Assembly: GCA_025738555.1 (NCBI GenBank)
Contig: JAOVFP010000001.1
Location: 7,130,001 to 7,194,000, forward strand
Length of the DNA stretch: 64,000 nucleotides
Source: Cyathus striatus
Lineage: Eukaryota; Basidiomycota; Agaricomycetes; Agaricales; Nidulariaceae
Direction of reading: 5' to 3'
Below are positions 1-13,012 of the stretch, piece by piece. The notes under the pieces were generated by a model that saw nothing but the letters and a program-made list of their open reading frames with translations, was not told where the DNA came from and ran no database searches. Both the position numbers and the translations under genes were made by a program. Numbering within the stretch: the stretch's first letter is position 1; every line of letters begins with the position of its first letter.

Positions 1-3000
1 ACCTTAAAATCATTAAACTTCACTTATGTTTGACCTTATTCAACATTTTTATTTCTGGTTAGGACAGAATATGTAAAAGACATACTAAAAACTGGTCAAA
101 TTGTATTAATACTCACATAGATTTGCACATCATTGTATTGGTGTATGTTTTCATGCCTGTTTCAAGCACTTAGCTCCTGTGGAAATGACTTGTTTCATGT
201 TTAATGTAATTACAAGAAGAGTGAATAAGTGCATGAAGTGTGTACTAGGCTGAGCATCAATTGAATATTGCAAGAAATGACAAGCCAACAAAAAGTCAGG
301 ACTTTGTATCACTACTAACAGCACCGTAATGGCTGAAGTCATTTTAAACCCCGCTCAGGGCACTCCGGACCGATCATGTGACTTTCCACGTCAACATGCC
401 AACGCATTTGCAACATGTCAGTGCTTCGGAGTCTGAACTTCAACTTTGCTTCAACCAGCTATCCCCACCATCCGCCTACTTACTTACCATATCTGTCGTG
501 CTCTGCCTGTATGTTATCACAGTCCAGCTTGTCTTCTATTCTCTTCTAACAACCTCGTATAATTCACCCTTACAGTTACATAGCTACAGAGAACAGCGTG
601 ATAACGCTCTCTTGAAGTCATTGGATTTTGTGTGCAGAAGTGGCATGTCAACACGTCATGAATGAGTGAACATCGGGGTGGGGTTTGCTGTGCAAGGGTA
701 TGTCATATCTTCCTCGCTTTCCCTCCCTCTTATTCCCCTTCTCTGTCTCGACCTGGTCTTTTGTACACTTTCACTGTTCACCATGGCTTGTCTTCTGTTT
801 TACTTCCTCTCCCTTCCACTCTTCCTCCTTGTTAGCTCATTAATTCACTACCTCCCTTCCCCTATGCCTTGCTCTGCTCACTGCTACTCCCCCTCTCTCA
901 GGCCTTCCATATCATTATGCACACAAGAGGGACTTATACTGCTACTCAGCTGTTGTTCACCACTGGCAGACTCGTGTTTCGCTCACTGCCCACATCATCA
1001 ATGCTGATTCCTCTCAATGCCTATCTCTCTCAATGCCATGTCACATGGCCCTCAAGGCACATATTGTCATGTAAGTCAAATATATCCACTCCCCTCGACA
1101 TTTCCTTCTGTCTCACATCCCCACTGTCATTTACGCATCATAGGTAGTGATGTCACTCATATAGCCACTGTTCTTCACTATGCCATCTCGCTCACAACCA
1201 CCCCTCTTCACCATATCACCAAGCCCCCCTCCTTTGCGACATGAAAACAATGACACCGCAGGTAAGAACAGTGTCGAGGCTATGTTATCCAGCTCCCTCA
1301 TCCCTCCCTCCTCATCCCCTGCACTCAACGATGTCACCGTCGCTGGTAAGAATGTTGTTGAGGCCACGTCAGCCAGTCCCTCTCCCTCCTCCCTCCTCCC
1401 TTGCTTCATGACGACGACGCAGGGCTCCCTGTTGAGTGTGGAATTATGAAGGTCTGTTGATGAACACTGACTGGATTTCTATTTCCACTGGGGAAGGTTA
1501 GGTGAGTTGCATGTAGTAGGATATTAGGTACTGTTGTGGTATTGTTCATGCTAGTTGTTATGTAGTTGCATGTATGACCTGGATTAATTAATTCCACTTT
1601 GAATGCATGAGGAATATTAGTGAATGAGTGTACCTAAAGCATTCTAATGCATGAAAATGAGTAGCCAAATCAGAACTAAGGTGGTATAATAAGTATCTAT
1701 GTTCTACATATCTCAACCTAATATCACCTTAACTGAACTAATACTACCTTATTATGTATCCAATAAGGGAGGGGGTAAGTTTATTTAGCTAATTCTCCTT
1801 ATGGAGCTTATTGTTGCTTATAATAGCTTATATTTCGCTTATATTGGCTAATATTTTGCTAATTCCACTAATTGTGCCAATGAGGTATTTCCTGATGTGT
1901 GCTTACCGTTTACTGGAAAAACAGTTTCAAGTGCACCGTTTGCATGGATTTGAGTGCTTCGAGTTTTGTGTGCCATTCCAGATGATGGATAGTATCTTGA
2001 AACATAAAGAGCTCTTATATTGTCAAAGAACTCTCCAAACTCGTGTATTCTAAACCTAGAAACTAAAATTCTTTGTTCTTGTTGTGCCAATATCTGCCTT
2101 GAAACACCAGTCATAAAATGCATGCCCAAAGGTGTCAAGGAGTCATTAAACAGTGTGTTTTGCGTACTTTATCAACAACTGTATTGTAATAATGAGTTTA
2201 AAAGTAAATGAAGTTCGATCTTCAGCTACGATGTCTAAATACTATGGCAGACAGATTCATCATGGGTTCAGCCTTCAAATATCCAGTTTCACAACTCCCA
2301 GACATGTTTGATGCAAGTGAAAAATGGTCAGTTTTGAGTGTAAAAGTGGCAATCTTACCCAAGATTGATAGAACAGCCAAGAGCATGATGCTATAGGACA
2401 ATAGGAAGAATGAAGACAAGGAGCGAGTTGGGAGGTGGCGCAAAATGTTGTTGCAGATTGCTGTTTTCCAAATTGGGGTTGGAGCGGTAGCTAAGCGGGC
2501 TCTTAGCTGATGAAGAGCAGGTTTTAATTTGTTTTAAGCTGAGCCGGTAATCTCTGAGCCAGCTTTTGTGGGAACTTGCTCAGCTCAGCAGCTTTCGAGC
2601 TGAGCAGCGGCAACACTAGCTGTTATGCACTCTTTCCTTTTTCTGATAAATAAATCCATTCACTAAAAATTGTACCACATCTATATGTACTCTAATATGT
2701 ATTTAATGGATTCATATACTTATTTTTTTGTTTGAAGACAGATTTGTTAATATATACATGTTTTGTGAGACTTCATGAAGCTTTGATGAGGTCCATGACT
2801 GCATGACATGTCTAGGAGCATGTCACTAACTGTGACTAAGGCCATCAGTCCCATTTTGTGGCAATAACAAGCAAAAAACATATAGTGACATCAATCCATT
2901 TTATTTTTACCTTACACTTCGCATGTATAATGCTTATTATATTATAAGCAATTTTGTGTTTTTATATTACATTGGAAATACTCTGTAACTCTAGTGTATG

Positions 3001-3320
3001 AAGGAATAATTGAAAGCAGCAGCAGTCACAGTGGAGTTTGTAGTTCCCTGTTACATCTCAATTGGGATCTTCAGGTAACCAGATGTACCCACACTCTCTT
3101 TCGGTTGCATAGCTCACTTTGAATGTATTGATTAAGGGTACTAAACGAGCCAGTGCTACAGGTAGCTTAGTAATGTTATTAATAATCTAACAGTGGGTCT
3201 GGCTGTTCCATCTGTTGCTTTCCTTCTGAAGGGTAAGGAGATGGTTGCCTATTGACTCAAATATACTGTCATTGTAAGGATATATCTCAAGGTTTTTGAG
3301 TAAGTTTAACCAGTGTAAAG
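1..3320. other. No recognised gene; AT-rich with a pyrimidine-rich patch
   Basis: I see no coding region that I can support here. Positions about 680-1420 are rich in C and T on the plus strand, which creates several overlapping Ser/Pro/Leu-rich open frames of 60-110 codons on both strands; none shows a family motif or splice pattern. Positions about 2490-2610 hold short direct and inverted copies of AGCTGAGC and end in GGCAACACTAG, which resembles a hAT-type terminus, but I found no matching opposite end. The rest looks like decayed repeat DNA with few CpG. Confidence 0.5.
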
Positions 3321-5428
3321 TTAAGCTAAGTTAATCTTACCTGAGGTGTGCAATCTCTGTGATGTATTGGTAAAAGAGTTTGTGGCTATTGATGAACCTA
3401 AGTTCAGTTGTGGTAGTGGTGGAACTGTAGTAGCGTAATTGATCTGCTTCTTCTTTTGTAATTTCCTGGGTGATTGTGTAGCTGTACAATGTTGTGATAA
3501 AACATGATATGTAACAGACTGCTGTGAATGGTGGTAATCAGTTGCAAGCTGATCATGAGTATGAATCCCCTGAGTAAAATATAAAGTATGACTTGATTGA
3601 ATGCAGGTATCATACTGCATTCCTCTCATAATCCCACCAAGCATTGTCAAATTGATACCATCTCGGTTGATGCTCCGATGTGCTTGCTCATTCCCATTAG
3701 TGGATGATGGTGATACTTGCCAGATTTCCAGTGGAATCAAGCTCACTGGTTGGTATAATGTGGGAATTACGAAGTTAGAGCTGACTTTGTCCTTAATCCA
3801 AGCTGTACATATCCCATAAGACAAAAGCTAGAAATACAGTACATACCTTGTGCTTTACTGTTTTTACTAGCTTTTATAATGTTTATAGCTGCATTAAGAT
3901 CATGGTGAGTAGTTGATGATAGACTTAACATGGCAGCATATACATCACTAGATATCTGATTGCACAGATCATGAATGTGCCGCTTAAAGTGTACCATGCA
4001 AAGTCAGTAAAACCGACAAAGATGATCATAAGGATCCAGATCCTTTAGTCATTGTGGTTGGCTTGTCTCCATTAACTAATATCCTTCTAAGTTCTGACAT
4101 AATTGTCAGCAATACATGCCAGCACCTATAAAATATTTATTATTGATACAGTTTTGCAATAAAAATGATGAGAAATACCTAACGCCTGACCTTTGTGAGC
4201 ATCAGCTATCCATATATGGAACCCAGAACCATGAATATGGTTAAACTGCACTGGGAGACCAGTAATCTGCATTGCAAAGAAAAAAATTCAAGTAAAAAGA
4301 ATGAAATGTGCAGTAGCTGATTGTTCCATTGTAAAAGCACATGCTCCTATGGTAGCTGCAAAATCAATTAGTATCTAAGAGAGAGAGTTGATGAATTGTT
4401 ATTGAGTAAACATACACATCATTCCCACTGAATCCCATGTCTCAATCTCAAATTCTTGCCATTTTCCATGTACCCATTTGAAGGAAGTGTAAATTGAAGT
4501 ATATTGAGCACGAGGAAGTGTGAAAGCCATTGCTTGAGACATGCATATGACCAAATAGAATACCTTTCCACCTTCAATTATGTGAGACTCAGCACAACAT
4601 ACATAAACTTCATCCTCTGGAAGACTGGAATGTATACTTGCAAGTAGTAATGCACCTTTAGTATGTAGTATGTTTAGTTAAAATTTTGCTTTGATTTGTA
4701 CAAAGACCTACCATCAAACCCAGTTCCTTTCGGAAAATAATGTTTCCAAAAGTTGTTAATAATCTGCCGAACATGATCTAGGTTTCCAAGCGATGGATGA
4801 AGTTCAGAAAGTGGAGGGTCTATGGTTAAATTCCACCTAAGATGTGTGTGCAAATCATTCATAAACCTGGATTCAAGCATAATTTTCCTTGGTATCACAT
4901 CAGCCAGCTTCCACCCAAGTTTGTAAAGCATAGAACAAAAAAAGTTCTCAATTGGTGGTGGTGTTTTAATGGAGGGTGGAGGAAGATGAGAATGAACACC
5001 GCATGAAATAATAACAATCCTTGGACACTTAAAGAGGTTGTAAGGAGTATAAATCGAAAATTTTACTGAGCATGGCACAGTGTATGACCACAATAGACCT
5101 CAATGAAGTTTACCACTTGCAGATTGGTGCCAATGAGCTAAAAAATCAGGTACATATAAGTTTGGTAAGTGTGGACTGTTTCAATGTAGTACTTACAACA
5201 GTATTCTTTTTGTTCTGAGGGAGATGCTCGAAAATTGCATGCAACAAGCAGGCCATATCCATTTTGATGTGCTTTCTCCTCATGGAATTTAATATTCCAC
5301 TTATTTTTAGACATGAGATCAGTAAGATATTCAATATTGAACTCCTGTAAGTTTCTGAGTATTAAATGTGCCATATCAGCCTGTGAGTGGTATTCACACC
5401 TCATAATCAAATATTCTAAGCAAAATTC

Positions 5429-7326
5429 GAGCTCTTTACACTTAGCCATGTGTTCTGTACGGATCCGCACGGAATCCGTACGGAATTTTCGGAGTCCGTG
5501 CGGAATCTGCACAGATTTTTTTCATTTTGGCAGAGGTTTTTTTGGGTCTGTACAGATTCCGCACAGATTCCGAAAATTCCGTACGGATTACACGGAATTC
5601 CTCGGAATTCCGCATTACAGACCTGAAAATTCTGTACAGAATCTGTACAGAATTTTATTATACTTGTTTCCTTGCATGTGACACTCTGCATTAAGCATGA
5701 CACTAGGTGTTGAGTGTGACACTATACGTTAAATGTGACACTATAAGCGTGACACTAGGTGTTGAGTGTGACACTATATGTTAAATGTGACACTATAAGC
5801 GTGACACTAGGTATTGAGTGTGACACTATATGTTAAATGTGACACTATAAGCGTGACACTAGGTGTTGAGTGTGATACTAGGTGTTGAGTGTGACACTAT
5901 ATGTTAAATGTGACACTATAAGCGTGACACTAGGTGTTGAGTGTGACTAAGCGTGACACTAAGTGTTGAGTGCGACTAAGCGTGACACTAGGCGTTGAGT
6001 GTGACACTAAGCGTTGAGTGTGACACTAAGCGTTGAGTGTGACACTAAGTGTTGAGTGTGACACTAAGCATTGAGTGTGACACTAAGCATTGAGTGTGAC
6101 ACTAAGCATTGAGTGTGACACTAAGCATTGAGTGTGACACTAAGCATTGAGTGTGACACTAAGTGTTGAGTGTGACACTAAGCATTGGGTGTGACACTAA
6201 GCATTGAGTGTGACACTAAGCATTGGGTGTGACACTAAGCGTTGAGTGTGACACTAAGCATTGAGCATTGAGTGTGACACTAAGCATTGAGTGTGACACT
6301 AAGCATTGAGTGTGACACTAAGTGTTGAGTGTGACACTAAGCATTGAGTGTGACACTAAGCGTTGAGTGTGACACTAAGCATTGGGTGTGACACTAAGCG
6401 TTGAGTGTGACACTAAGCATTGGGTGTGACACTAAGCGTTGAGTGTGACACTAAGCATTGAGTGTGACACTAAGCATTGGGTGTGACACTAAGCATTGGG
6501 TGTGACACTAAGTGTTGAGTGTGACACTAAGCATTGAGTGTGACACTAAGTGTTGAGTGTGACACTAAGCATTGAGTGTGACACTAAGTGTTGAGTGTGA
6601 CACTAAGCATTGAGTGTGACACTAAGCATTGAGTGTGACACTAAGCATTGAGTGTGACACTAAGCGTTGAGTGTGACACTAAGCGTTGAGTGTGACACTA
6701 AGCATTGGGTGTGACACTAAGCATTGAGTGTGACACTCTGCATTAAGCGTGACACTAAGGGTTGAGTGTGACACTAAGCGTTGAGTGTCACACTAAGCAT
6801 TGAGTGTGACTAAGCGTGACACTAAGTGTTGAGTGTCACACTATACATTAAACATGACACTATGCATTAAGTGTGACACTATACATTAAACATAACACTA
6901 TACATTAAGCATGACACTAAGTATTGAGTGTGACACTATGCATTAAGCATAACACTAAGTGATGAGTGTGACACTCTGCATTAAGTGTGACACTAAGTGT
7001 TGAGTGTGATACTATACATTAAGCATAACACTATGCATTAAGTGTGATACTATGCATTGAGAATGATACTATATATTGAGTGTATCATGGATTTTGTATA
7101 GTGTGACACTTTTCACCTAGAGTTACACTTGACATGTGTGACAAGGCAGCAATGCATAAATCCACACAGAATCCATATAGAATAATCACCTCTAATAATA
7201 ATAATAGCTACTATATAAATTCTGTATGGTATCTATACAGGTCTGTACGGGTCTGTACGGATCTGCACGGAATCCGCACGGATCCATACAGATCCGTACA
7301 GACCTCTTGGGGGAGTGTAAATTACT
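5429..7326 (+). mobile_element. sat-1: non-autonomous DNA element carrying a 19-bp minisatellite
   Basis: The two flanks are a perfect 9-bp duplication, GCAAAATTC, at 5420-5428 and 7327-7335. The left end reads GAGCTCTTTACACTTAGCC and the right end, reverse complemented, AGTAATTTACACTCCCCCA, so the inverted ends share AG and TTTACACT. Inside the ends lie palindromic subterminal repeats built from GTACGGATCC-like units (5456-5650 and 7215-7305). The core is the minisatellite at about 5690-7100. There is no credible open reading frame. The insertion lies in an intron of the MULE-like transposase. The 9-bp duplication would fit either MULE or KDZ mobilisation; the termini match KDZ-2 (42204-52350), which favours the latter. 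Confidence 0.85.
5690..7100 (+). repeat. 19-bp minisatellite array in sat-1
   Basis: About 70 head-to-tail units of GTGACACTAAGYRTTGAGT, with irregular units at both edges. The unit contains the odd palindrome ACACTAAGTGT. The dinucleotide before TTGAG occurs as CG, CA or TG in different units. Some units are shortened or fused (for example around 5940-5990 and 6258). Confidence 0.95.
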
Positions 7327-7600
7327 GCAAAATTCAAGGTAAAATAACATAAAATACTCACTGAAGGCATGGCTGACCACATTTATCATATCTAATTATC
7401 ATCTGTCCAGAACAGAGCTTGCCTTTATGAGCTCTCTTCCTTCATCTGCTGCTGTTACATCTCCAACACACCCAGTCCACTCCCAGAACATACCTGCTAC
7501 AGGTTTACACTTCCCAATGTTCCCACCCAGGAATGTACCCAGAACCCATTGAATTTTCTATTGGGTATCCCAGATACTTAGTTTCTCTTATGATGGCCTC

Positions 7601-10165
7601 ACCATGTCATCATTATATTACTCCTCTCTTCCATTCCTACTTGTATGTTTCATTATGGCCTTTGTAGATTAGTTCTTTATTCTGCATTCTGAGTGCATCA
7701 TTTGTGCCCCTACTTCACTTTGCCCAGCTTTTATATTCTACCTATCCCTTTGACTTACTCTTTGTGTTATACTTCTACATTCATACCTAAAGGTTCCTAC
7801 TTAGTATAAGTAGTCTTCCAGATGTACTAGGTAGTCTTCAGTATTCATATCATCTTCATACACTTCTTCCTATGCTTAAGTTCTGAAACCTGCTCCAGGT
7901 TTTCCTTTGGGTTTCTCTCCTGCTACCTAGTGTAGTGGCAAAGCCTCATCTTATACTCTGGAATGTTTCCCTTTGTCTTATATCATCTTCTGTGAAATAT
8001 GAACTATTCCCTGGAGATATCCAGGCAGTGCAGCACATAAGCTGAAGCCATGGTTCTTTCCCACACTCCCACCCTACATTTCTGTACCTGTACTCACTTT
8101 GGGTTTCCATTACAGTTCTCTCACACCCTCCAGGCATCTTTGCATTTGTTTCCCAGTAGGAAGGGAATCAGTATGTAACAGCTGCCAAAAGAATCTACAA
8201 GCACTGAAGACACCTCTTCATTATTACAATCACTGTCTGAGTCCCCACCATAGTCAAAACAGAGGTCAGGCAAATCAAATGAACACCCTGTCTCTTCCAC
8301 AGCACAAAAAAAAGATATTGTTTTTGTAAAGACAATTTCAGCTGGAGAAGGACTGTTCTGTGTTGTCTCTATCTGCTCAGAATAATATTCACATCATTTC
8401 AAACCCCTACCTGAAAAGGTAATGATATTAATACAGAAAATGAATAATTAGTTATGTGCTTACAAAAAGTTTTTAGCTTGCCACAGTACACCTCTTTATC
8501 TTCTGAGTCCACAGGTGGGGAACAGAAAACATTATCTTCCCCTCCATGTGAGTCACCAAGTGAGTATTGCATGTTGGCCTTGGGACCATCACCTATGTCA
8601 TTCAGATCTATTTCAAAATGATGAGCAACAGTACCCTCAGCAGTTAATGCTGCTTCTAGATATTCAACAATAGCTCCCAGCCAATAGTTCAGAAGTTTAT
8701 CTGCCACAAGTAGATGATGAATGTATACATCTGTGGTAATGTGGAATGGGGTTTTATTGTTGGTTCATAATGCAGATGAGGAACATGGAATCTCAGGAGA
8801 TGGAGCACAAATGTCTGCTTCAGAAATGTGAGTGTCTGTTTCAAGAGTGCAAGCACCTGCCTCAAGAGCACAAGTGTCCATTTCAAGAGAATGAGTGTCC
8901 ATTTTGAGAGGAGAAGCATTATCCAAGATAGAAGGGTCAATACCTCCACTGAGAAGAAGAGCCTTAGTGGTAGTGAGTGCCTCTCTCTGCTGTTCTGAAA
9001 ACATATGCATTCCAATGAAATTTACTCTACACTTTATATACTTACTCTAGCCCCCCCCCTGAGCATATAATATCAGAACCCACAACTGAATATCAAAGCA
9101 TCCAATTTCGCCAGTACCCATAGCACATTCAGAACCCAAATACATTGACTACCAAGTGTTCACCATATTATGGTGAAACTGTGCACCTTGTCAATAATTT
9201 TCAATGTTTGTAGGGCAGCACTAGATAACCAACCATCAGTCTCACTGCATACCAGTGGGGGCAATTGTAGATAAATGCTCACCATCACTTCCCTGGCATC
9301 TAGAAAATGCACTGGGCAAGAGCAGCCCATTGAGTAACCCTAGGCAGTGAGGAGGTAAAGTCAGGTGCAGAGCTATTGGTTTCAGGCTAGTTGTTGAAAA
9401 AAACTAGCAGTGCAGTGGACAAAGTCAGGTGGGAGGGTGCTAATTCCATGCCATTCAGTCAGTTGCTTGTGGACATTCAGTAGTGGGAGCCATAAGTACA
9501 TGTATGTTGCCTAACACAACACAATGCCATGAAATAAATGAGCATATAAGCTCGTAGTGGATGTGAAAGACATTTACTTACAACATAATGTGCTCAACAA
9601 TCCCCCTACCTCTGCTTTTCAACAACCTTGGAACAGAACAGAGATCCATGTACAAACTTGTGGGGTGGAGCTGCCTCACTGGTAGAATTGTTGTCATGGA
9701 TTAGTATGTCATTATTGAACAGATATAGCATTAGATTAACTTACCATGGTGACTACAGCCCAATGCATGAAGACAGTCAATGCATACACCCTTCATGAGT
9801 TTCTCAATGGCTTAAAATGCAAGGGTTACATTGGCCCTGCTTCTGCATGTTAACAGCACCATATGGAAGTTCACAATGTGCTCGCATTGTCCTTAGTGAT
9901 GATGAACATGTCATTGCAGAGTGTTGCAAGGAGGTATTGAAATGTGGCTACCTTGGTAAGAAATCCATTAGATTTCAACAACACACTCACTCTTTAATAT
10001 AACTCACAGTTGATATCTCAAAGGCATATAAATATGTGACATTAGAATCTGTTTATCATAATCTTCCTATGAAACGTAGGTAGTTCATACTTATGATATT
10101 CAAAACCTTACCTATTTTCAATAGAGTATGGGATGCCAGATATGGCACAAATCTTCTCTAGTTTT
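7601..10165. other. No clear gene; possible upstream exons on the minus strand
   Basis: Two minus-strand open frames (8765-9010, rich in Glu, Thr and Leu with repeated acidic units such as LEMDTCALEAGACTLETDTH, and 8399-8707, acidic) could be 5' exons or a neighbour of the decayed MULE-like gene, because they precede it on the same strand. Neither shows a family motif I recognise. The rest (9011-10165) is AT-rich and holds nothing I can support. Confidence 0.3.
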
Positions 10166-11378
10166 GAGCTCTTTACACTTAGCCATGTGTTCTGTATGGA
10201 TCTGCACAGATTTTTTTCATTTTGGCAGGGGTTTTTTTGGGTCTGTGCAGATTCTGCACAGATTCTGAAAATTCCATACGGATTATGCAGAATTCCTCAG
10301 AATTCCACATTACAGCCGAAAATTCTGTACAGAATCTGTACAGAATCTTATTATACTTATTTCCTTGTGCATGACACTCTGCATTAAGTGTGACACTGTG
10401 CATTGAGTGTGACACTAAGTGTTAAGTATGATACTAGGTGTTGAGTATGACACTATATGTTAAATGTGACACTATGCATTGAGTGTGACACTAGGTGTTG
10501 AGTGTGACACTATGCATTAAGTGTGACACTAAGTGTTGAGTGTGACACTAAGTGTTGAGTGTGACACTAAGTGTTGAGTGTGACACTAAGTGTTGAGTGT
10601 GACACTAAGTGTTGAGTGTGACACTAAGTGTTGAGTGTGACACTAAGTGTTGAGTGTGACACTAAGTGTTGAGTGTGACACTAAGTGTTGAGTGTGACAC
10701 TAAGTGTTGAGTGTGACACTAAGTGTTGAGTGTGACACTAAGTGTTGAGTGTGACACTAAGTGTTGAGTGTGACACTAAGTGTTGAGTGTGACACTAAGT
10801 GTTGAGTGTGACACTAAGTGTTGAGTGTGACACTAAGTGTTGAGTGTGACACTAAGTGTTGAGTGTGACACTAAGTGTTGAGTGTGACACTAAGTGTTGA
10901 GTGTGACACTAAGTGTTGAGTGTGACACTAAGTGTTGAGTGTGACACTAAGTGTTGAGTGTGACACTAAGTGTTGAGTGTGACACTAAGTGTTGAGTGTG
11001 ACACTAAGTGTTGAGTGTGACACTAAGTGTTGAGTGTGACACTAAGTGTTGAGTGTGACACTAAGTGTTGAGTGTGACACTAAGTGTTGAGTGTGACACT
11101 ATACATTAAGCATGACACTATGCATTGAGTGTGATGCTAGGTATTGAATGTGACACTATACATTAAATGTGACACTATATGTTAAATGTGATACTATGCA
11201 TTAACCATGACACTATGCATTGAGTGTGACACTATGAGTTGAGTGTGACACTATATGTTAAATGTGACACTATACATTAACCGTGACACTATACATTAAC
11301 CATGACACTAAGTGTTGAGTGTGATACTATACATTAAGCATGATGCTATGCATTGAGCATGATACTATGTATTGAGAC
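10166..11378 (+). mobile_element. sat-2: minisatellite element, right end missing
   Basis: The left end (GAGCTCTTTACACTTAGCC, with following subterminal repeats to about 10350) is nearly the same as that of sat-1. The 19-bp array follows, but the right-hand subterminal repeats and the CTCCCCC end seen in sat-1 and sat-3 are absent. The sequence changes abruptly after ATTGAGACC near 11378. No target duplication can therefore be assigned. It has probably been truncated by a deletion or a later insertion. Confidence 0.75.
10381..11370 (+). repeat. 19-bp minisatellite array in sat-2, highly homogeneous
   Basis: About 30 consecutive, essentially identical copies of GTGACACTAAGTGTTGAGT occupy 10519-11098, flanked on both sides by diverged units (10381-10518 and 11099-11370). 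Homogeneity in the centre and divergence at the edges fits recent expansion by unequal exchange or replication slippage. Confidence 0.95.
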
Positions 11379-11865
11379 CTTCATCTAGGATGTTCCAAGA
11401 TCACAAAAATTTGGTGAAATTCAAGTGAAGTTTAGGTGAAAACTAAGTGAAATTTAAATATGAAATACACATAAAATACAAGTTGTGGGGATAGACATGT
11501 TAGTGGTGTGGCATTGTCATTATCATGACAAGGGAGGGGATGGGGGTGCTGGCTGACACAGTTGAGATAGATGCATGGGGATCCAATACTGTCCCCACCA
11601 GCTGGGTGGCATGGCATCATCATGTTGTGACACAGAAGAGAGGATGGGGGCACTGTGGCTGTCATTAGAATTCATCCTTGCTGACCCCATCATCATTGAC
11701 CCACCTGTGATAGATCCCTTCATTGTCCTCATCACCCCTCTCTGTCTCCCTCCACTGTCTGTTGTCCTCCTACACCTCTTCTCCCTTGCCCTACCTCTTC
11801 CATTGCTCCTTGTTTGTCTTGTGTGGTGCTGGTCATGTTGTGTGCCTTCAGTGACACCAGTGGTT

Positions 11866-11990
11866 GGGGAAAGAGGAGGGGAGAGGGGAGAGAAGGGGAG
11901 AGGGGAGAGAAGGGGAGAGGAAGGGAGAGGAAGGGAGAGGGAAGGGAGGAAGGGAGGCAAGGGGAGTGGAGGAAGGGTAATGATGGATGG
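11866..11990 (+). repeat. GA-rich low-complexity tract
   Basis: Runs of GGGAGAGGGGAGAGA-type purine sequence on the plus strand. The long open frames on both strands across it (Gly/Arg/Glu-rich one way, Pro/Leu/Ser-rich the other) come from the base bias and are not believable genes. Confidence 0.9.
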
Positions 11991-12112
11991 GGTGTGCAAC
12001 AATGGAGTGGTCATAACATTGGAAGATCAGTGCCATTGACCAAAATGGTCTGACAGATGCATGTGGTTGCATGGTTGACATATATGCTGTGATACCTGTT
12101 TCAAATAATACT

Positions 12113-12200
12113 CCTGTGGTGTAATGGTATTAGCTGCTTGATTGTGGTAACTTATGCTTATATAATAAAATGTGGTCAAGAGTTCAATTTGTGATAGTGT
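12113..12200 (+). ncRNA. tRNA-like sequence (A and B box), probably a pseudogene
   Basis: TGGTGTAATGGTATTAGC resembles a tRNA A box and GAGTTCAATTTGTG a degenerate B box, about 65 bp apart. A complete cloverleaf cannot be drawn. It lies in the same relative position as the tRNA-like sequences of KDZ-1 and KDZ-2. Confidence 0.4.
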
Positions 12201-12255
12201 CAGTTTCTTTTTTAATAAAAGTAAGTACTGTTATATGTACTAGTACTAAAACACA

Positions 12256-12985
12256 TGGCGGGTTATTATCTGTCAGGTTTCAAACAGTAGTGGAACCTAT
12301 CATGTAAGATGATCAGCAACATATGTCACAAAGAAATGAACTGGTCTGAATACTTTTAAGAACAACATTTAAACTTCAAAGGCATGGTTAGGGTGCCAAA
12401 CTGAACCTGCGTAAGCTGAATGTAAGCCTTTCATTTCCTCAAAAGGAGTTAGCCAGTAAGTATTCAACTTTTCTTAATTGGTTCTTTAATTAAGTTACAG
12501 ATCCATATAAGGACTGTCATGCTGTAAGTGACGTCATGGGTTCTATGGACCTTTCATGCAAGTATGATACAAAGGATATAGGGCGCACTTGGGGTGCAGT
12601 TGTGCAGAGACTTGGAGAGATATTGAATAGTATATGTATTGTTATTTTATTTTCAGCGCACCACAGTGCATCAAGCAGTATAAAATTGTCATAAAAAGGG
12701 GATTATAGAATAAGTAGAAAATATGCATTTCTCACAGATTGAACCTATGATCTAGCACTATGCAGTGCATAACCAAAGCTGGTGCCATGCATTATTAGCT
12801 TCCAACTTGTAAAAGACTTAAACCTGAGTTGAACAAGCTCGATGTGCCACTGCATCAATTCCTTTGTCAATTTCAAAGGTATGTAAACCAGTTCAATTCA
12901 TTGCGACACTTACAGCAGATGATCTTACATGACATATTCCACTACTGTTCGAAACATGACAGATAATAACCTGCCGTGACATGGA
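12256..12985. mobile_element. Foldback/MITE-like element with inverted ends over 100 bp
   Basis: The left arm begins GGCGGGTTATTATCTGTCA (12257) and the right arm, reverse complemented, begins GGCAGGTTATTATCTGTCA. Similarity continues for about 110 bp into both arms, including AACAGTAGTGGAA, CATGTAAGAT and GAACTGG, before decaying. The interior has no credible gene; it includes an inverted tRNA-like stretch at about 12735-12795 with a B-box-like AGGTTCAATCTG. I could not identify a convincing target duplication, so the superfamily is open. Confidence 0.7.
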
Positions 12986-13012
12986 GTCATGTTTACCTCA
13001 ATTCCAGGTGAA

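Larger units (their letters stand above)
3321..7600 (-). pseudogene. MULE/FAR1-like transposase, degenerate, multi-exon
   Basis: Transposase of the Mutator-like type found repeatedly in Agaricomycete genomes. Reading the minus strand from about 7580: a cysteine-containing zinc module (CWRC, then KLCSGQMIIRYDKCGQPCLQ near 7400), a GT-AG intron, AHLILRNLQEF (about 5360), then a second Cys/His segment (PCSVKF with VHSHLPP, about 5000-5075). It continues with a conserved block near 4450-4650 (FKWVHGKWQEFEIE), WIADAHKGQALG near 4200, CNQISSDVYAAMLSLSS near 3940 and NGNEQAHRSINRDGINLTML near 3660. The Asp of ADAHKG and the Glu of NEQAH fit two residues of a DDE catalytic site. Stops (for example near 7435 and 7485) and frame changes make it non-functional. 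Sat-1 is inserted in an intron, so the gene is split in two. Family identification is from memory of relatives; I could not search. Confidence 0.75.

Noticed and set aside
5416..5703. Open frames such as SVRIPCGSVQN-like text in the sat elements (also 48375-48708, 7134-7389, 10133-10415)
   Set aside because: They occur in all frames and on both strands of the GTACGGATCC-type subterminal repeats and are by-products of the repeat.
5690..7100. Regular short repeats that might suggest a CRISPR array
   Set aside because: The 19-bp units are contiguous with no unique spacers, and the context is eukaryotic transposon DNA. It is a minisatellite.
11523..12039. Frames of 154-163 codons on both strands
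   Set aside because: They depend on a GA-rich low-complexity run and lack any domain or splice support.
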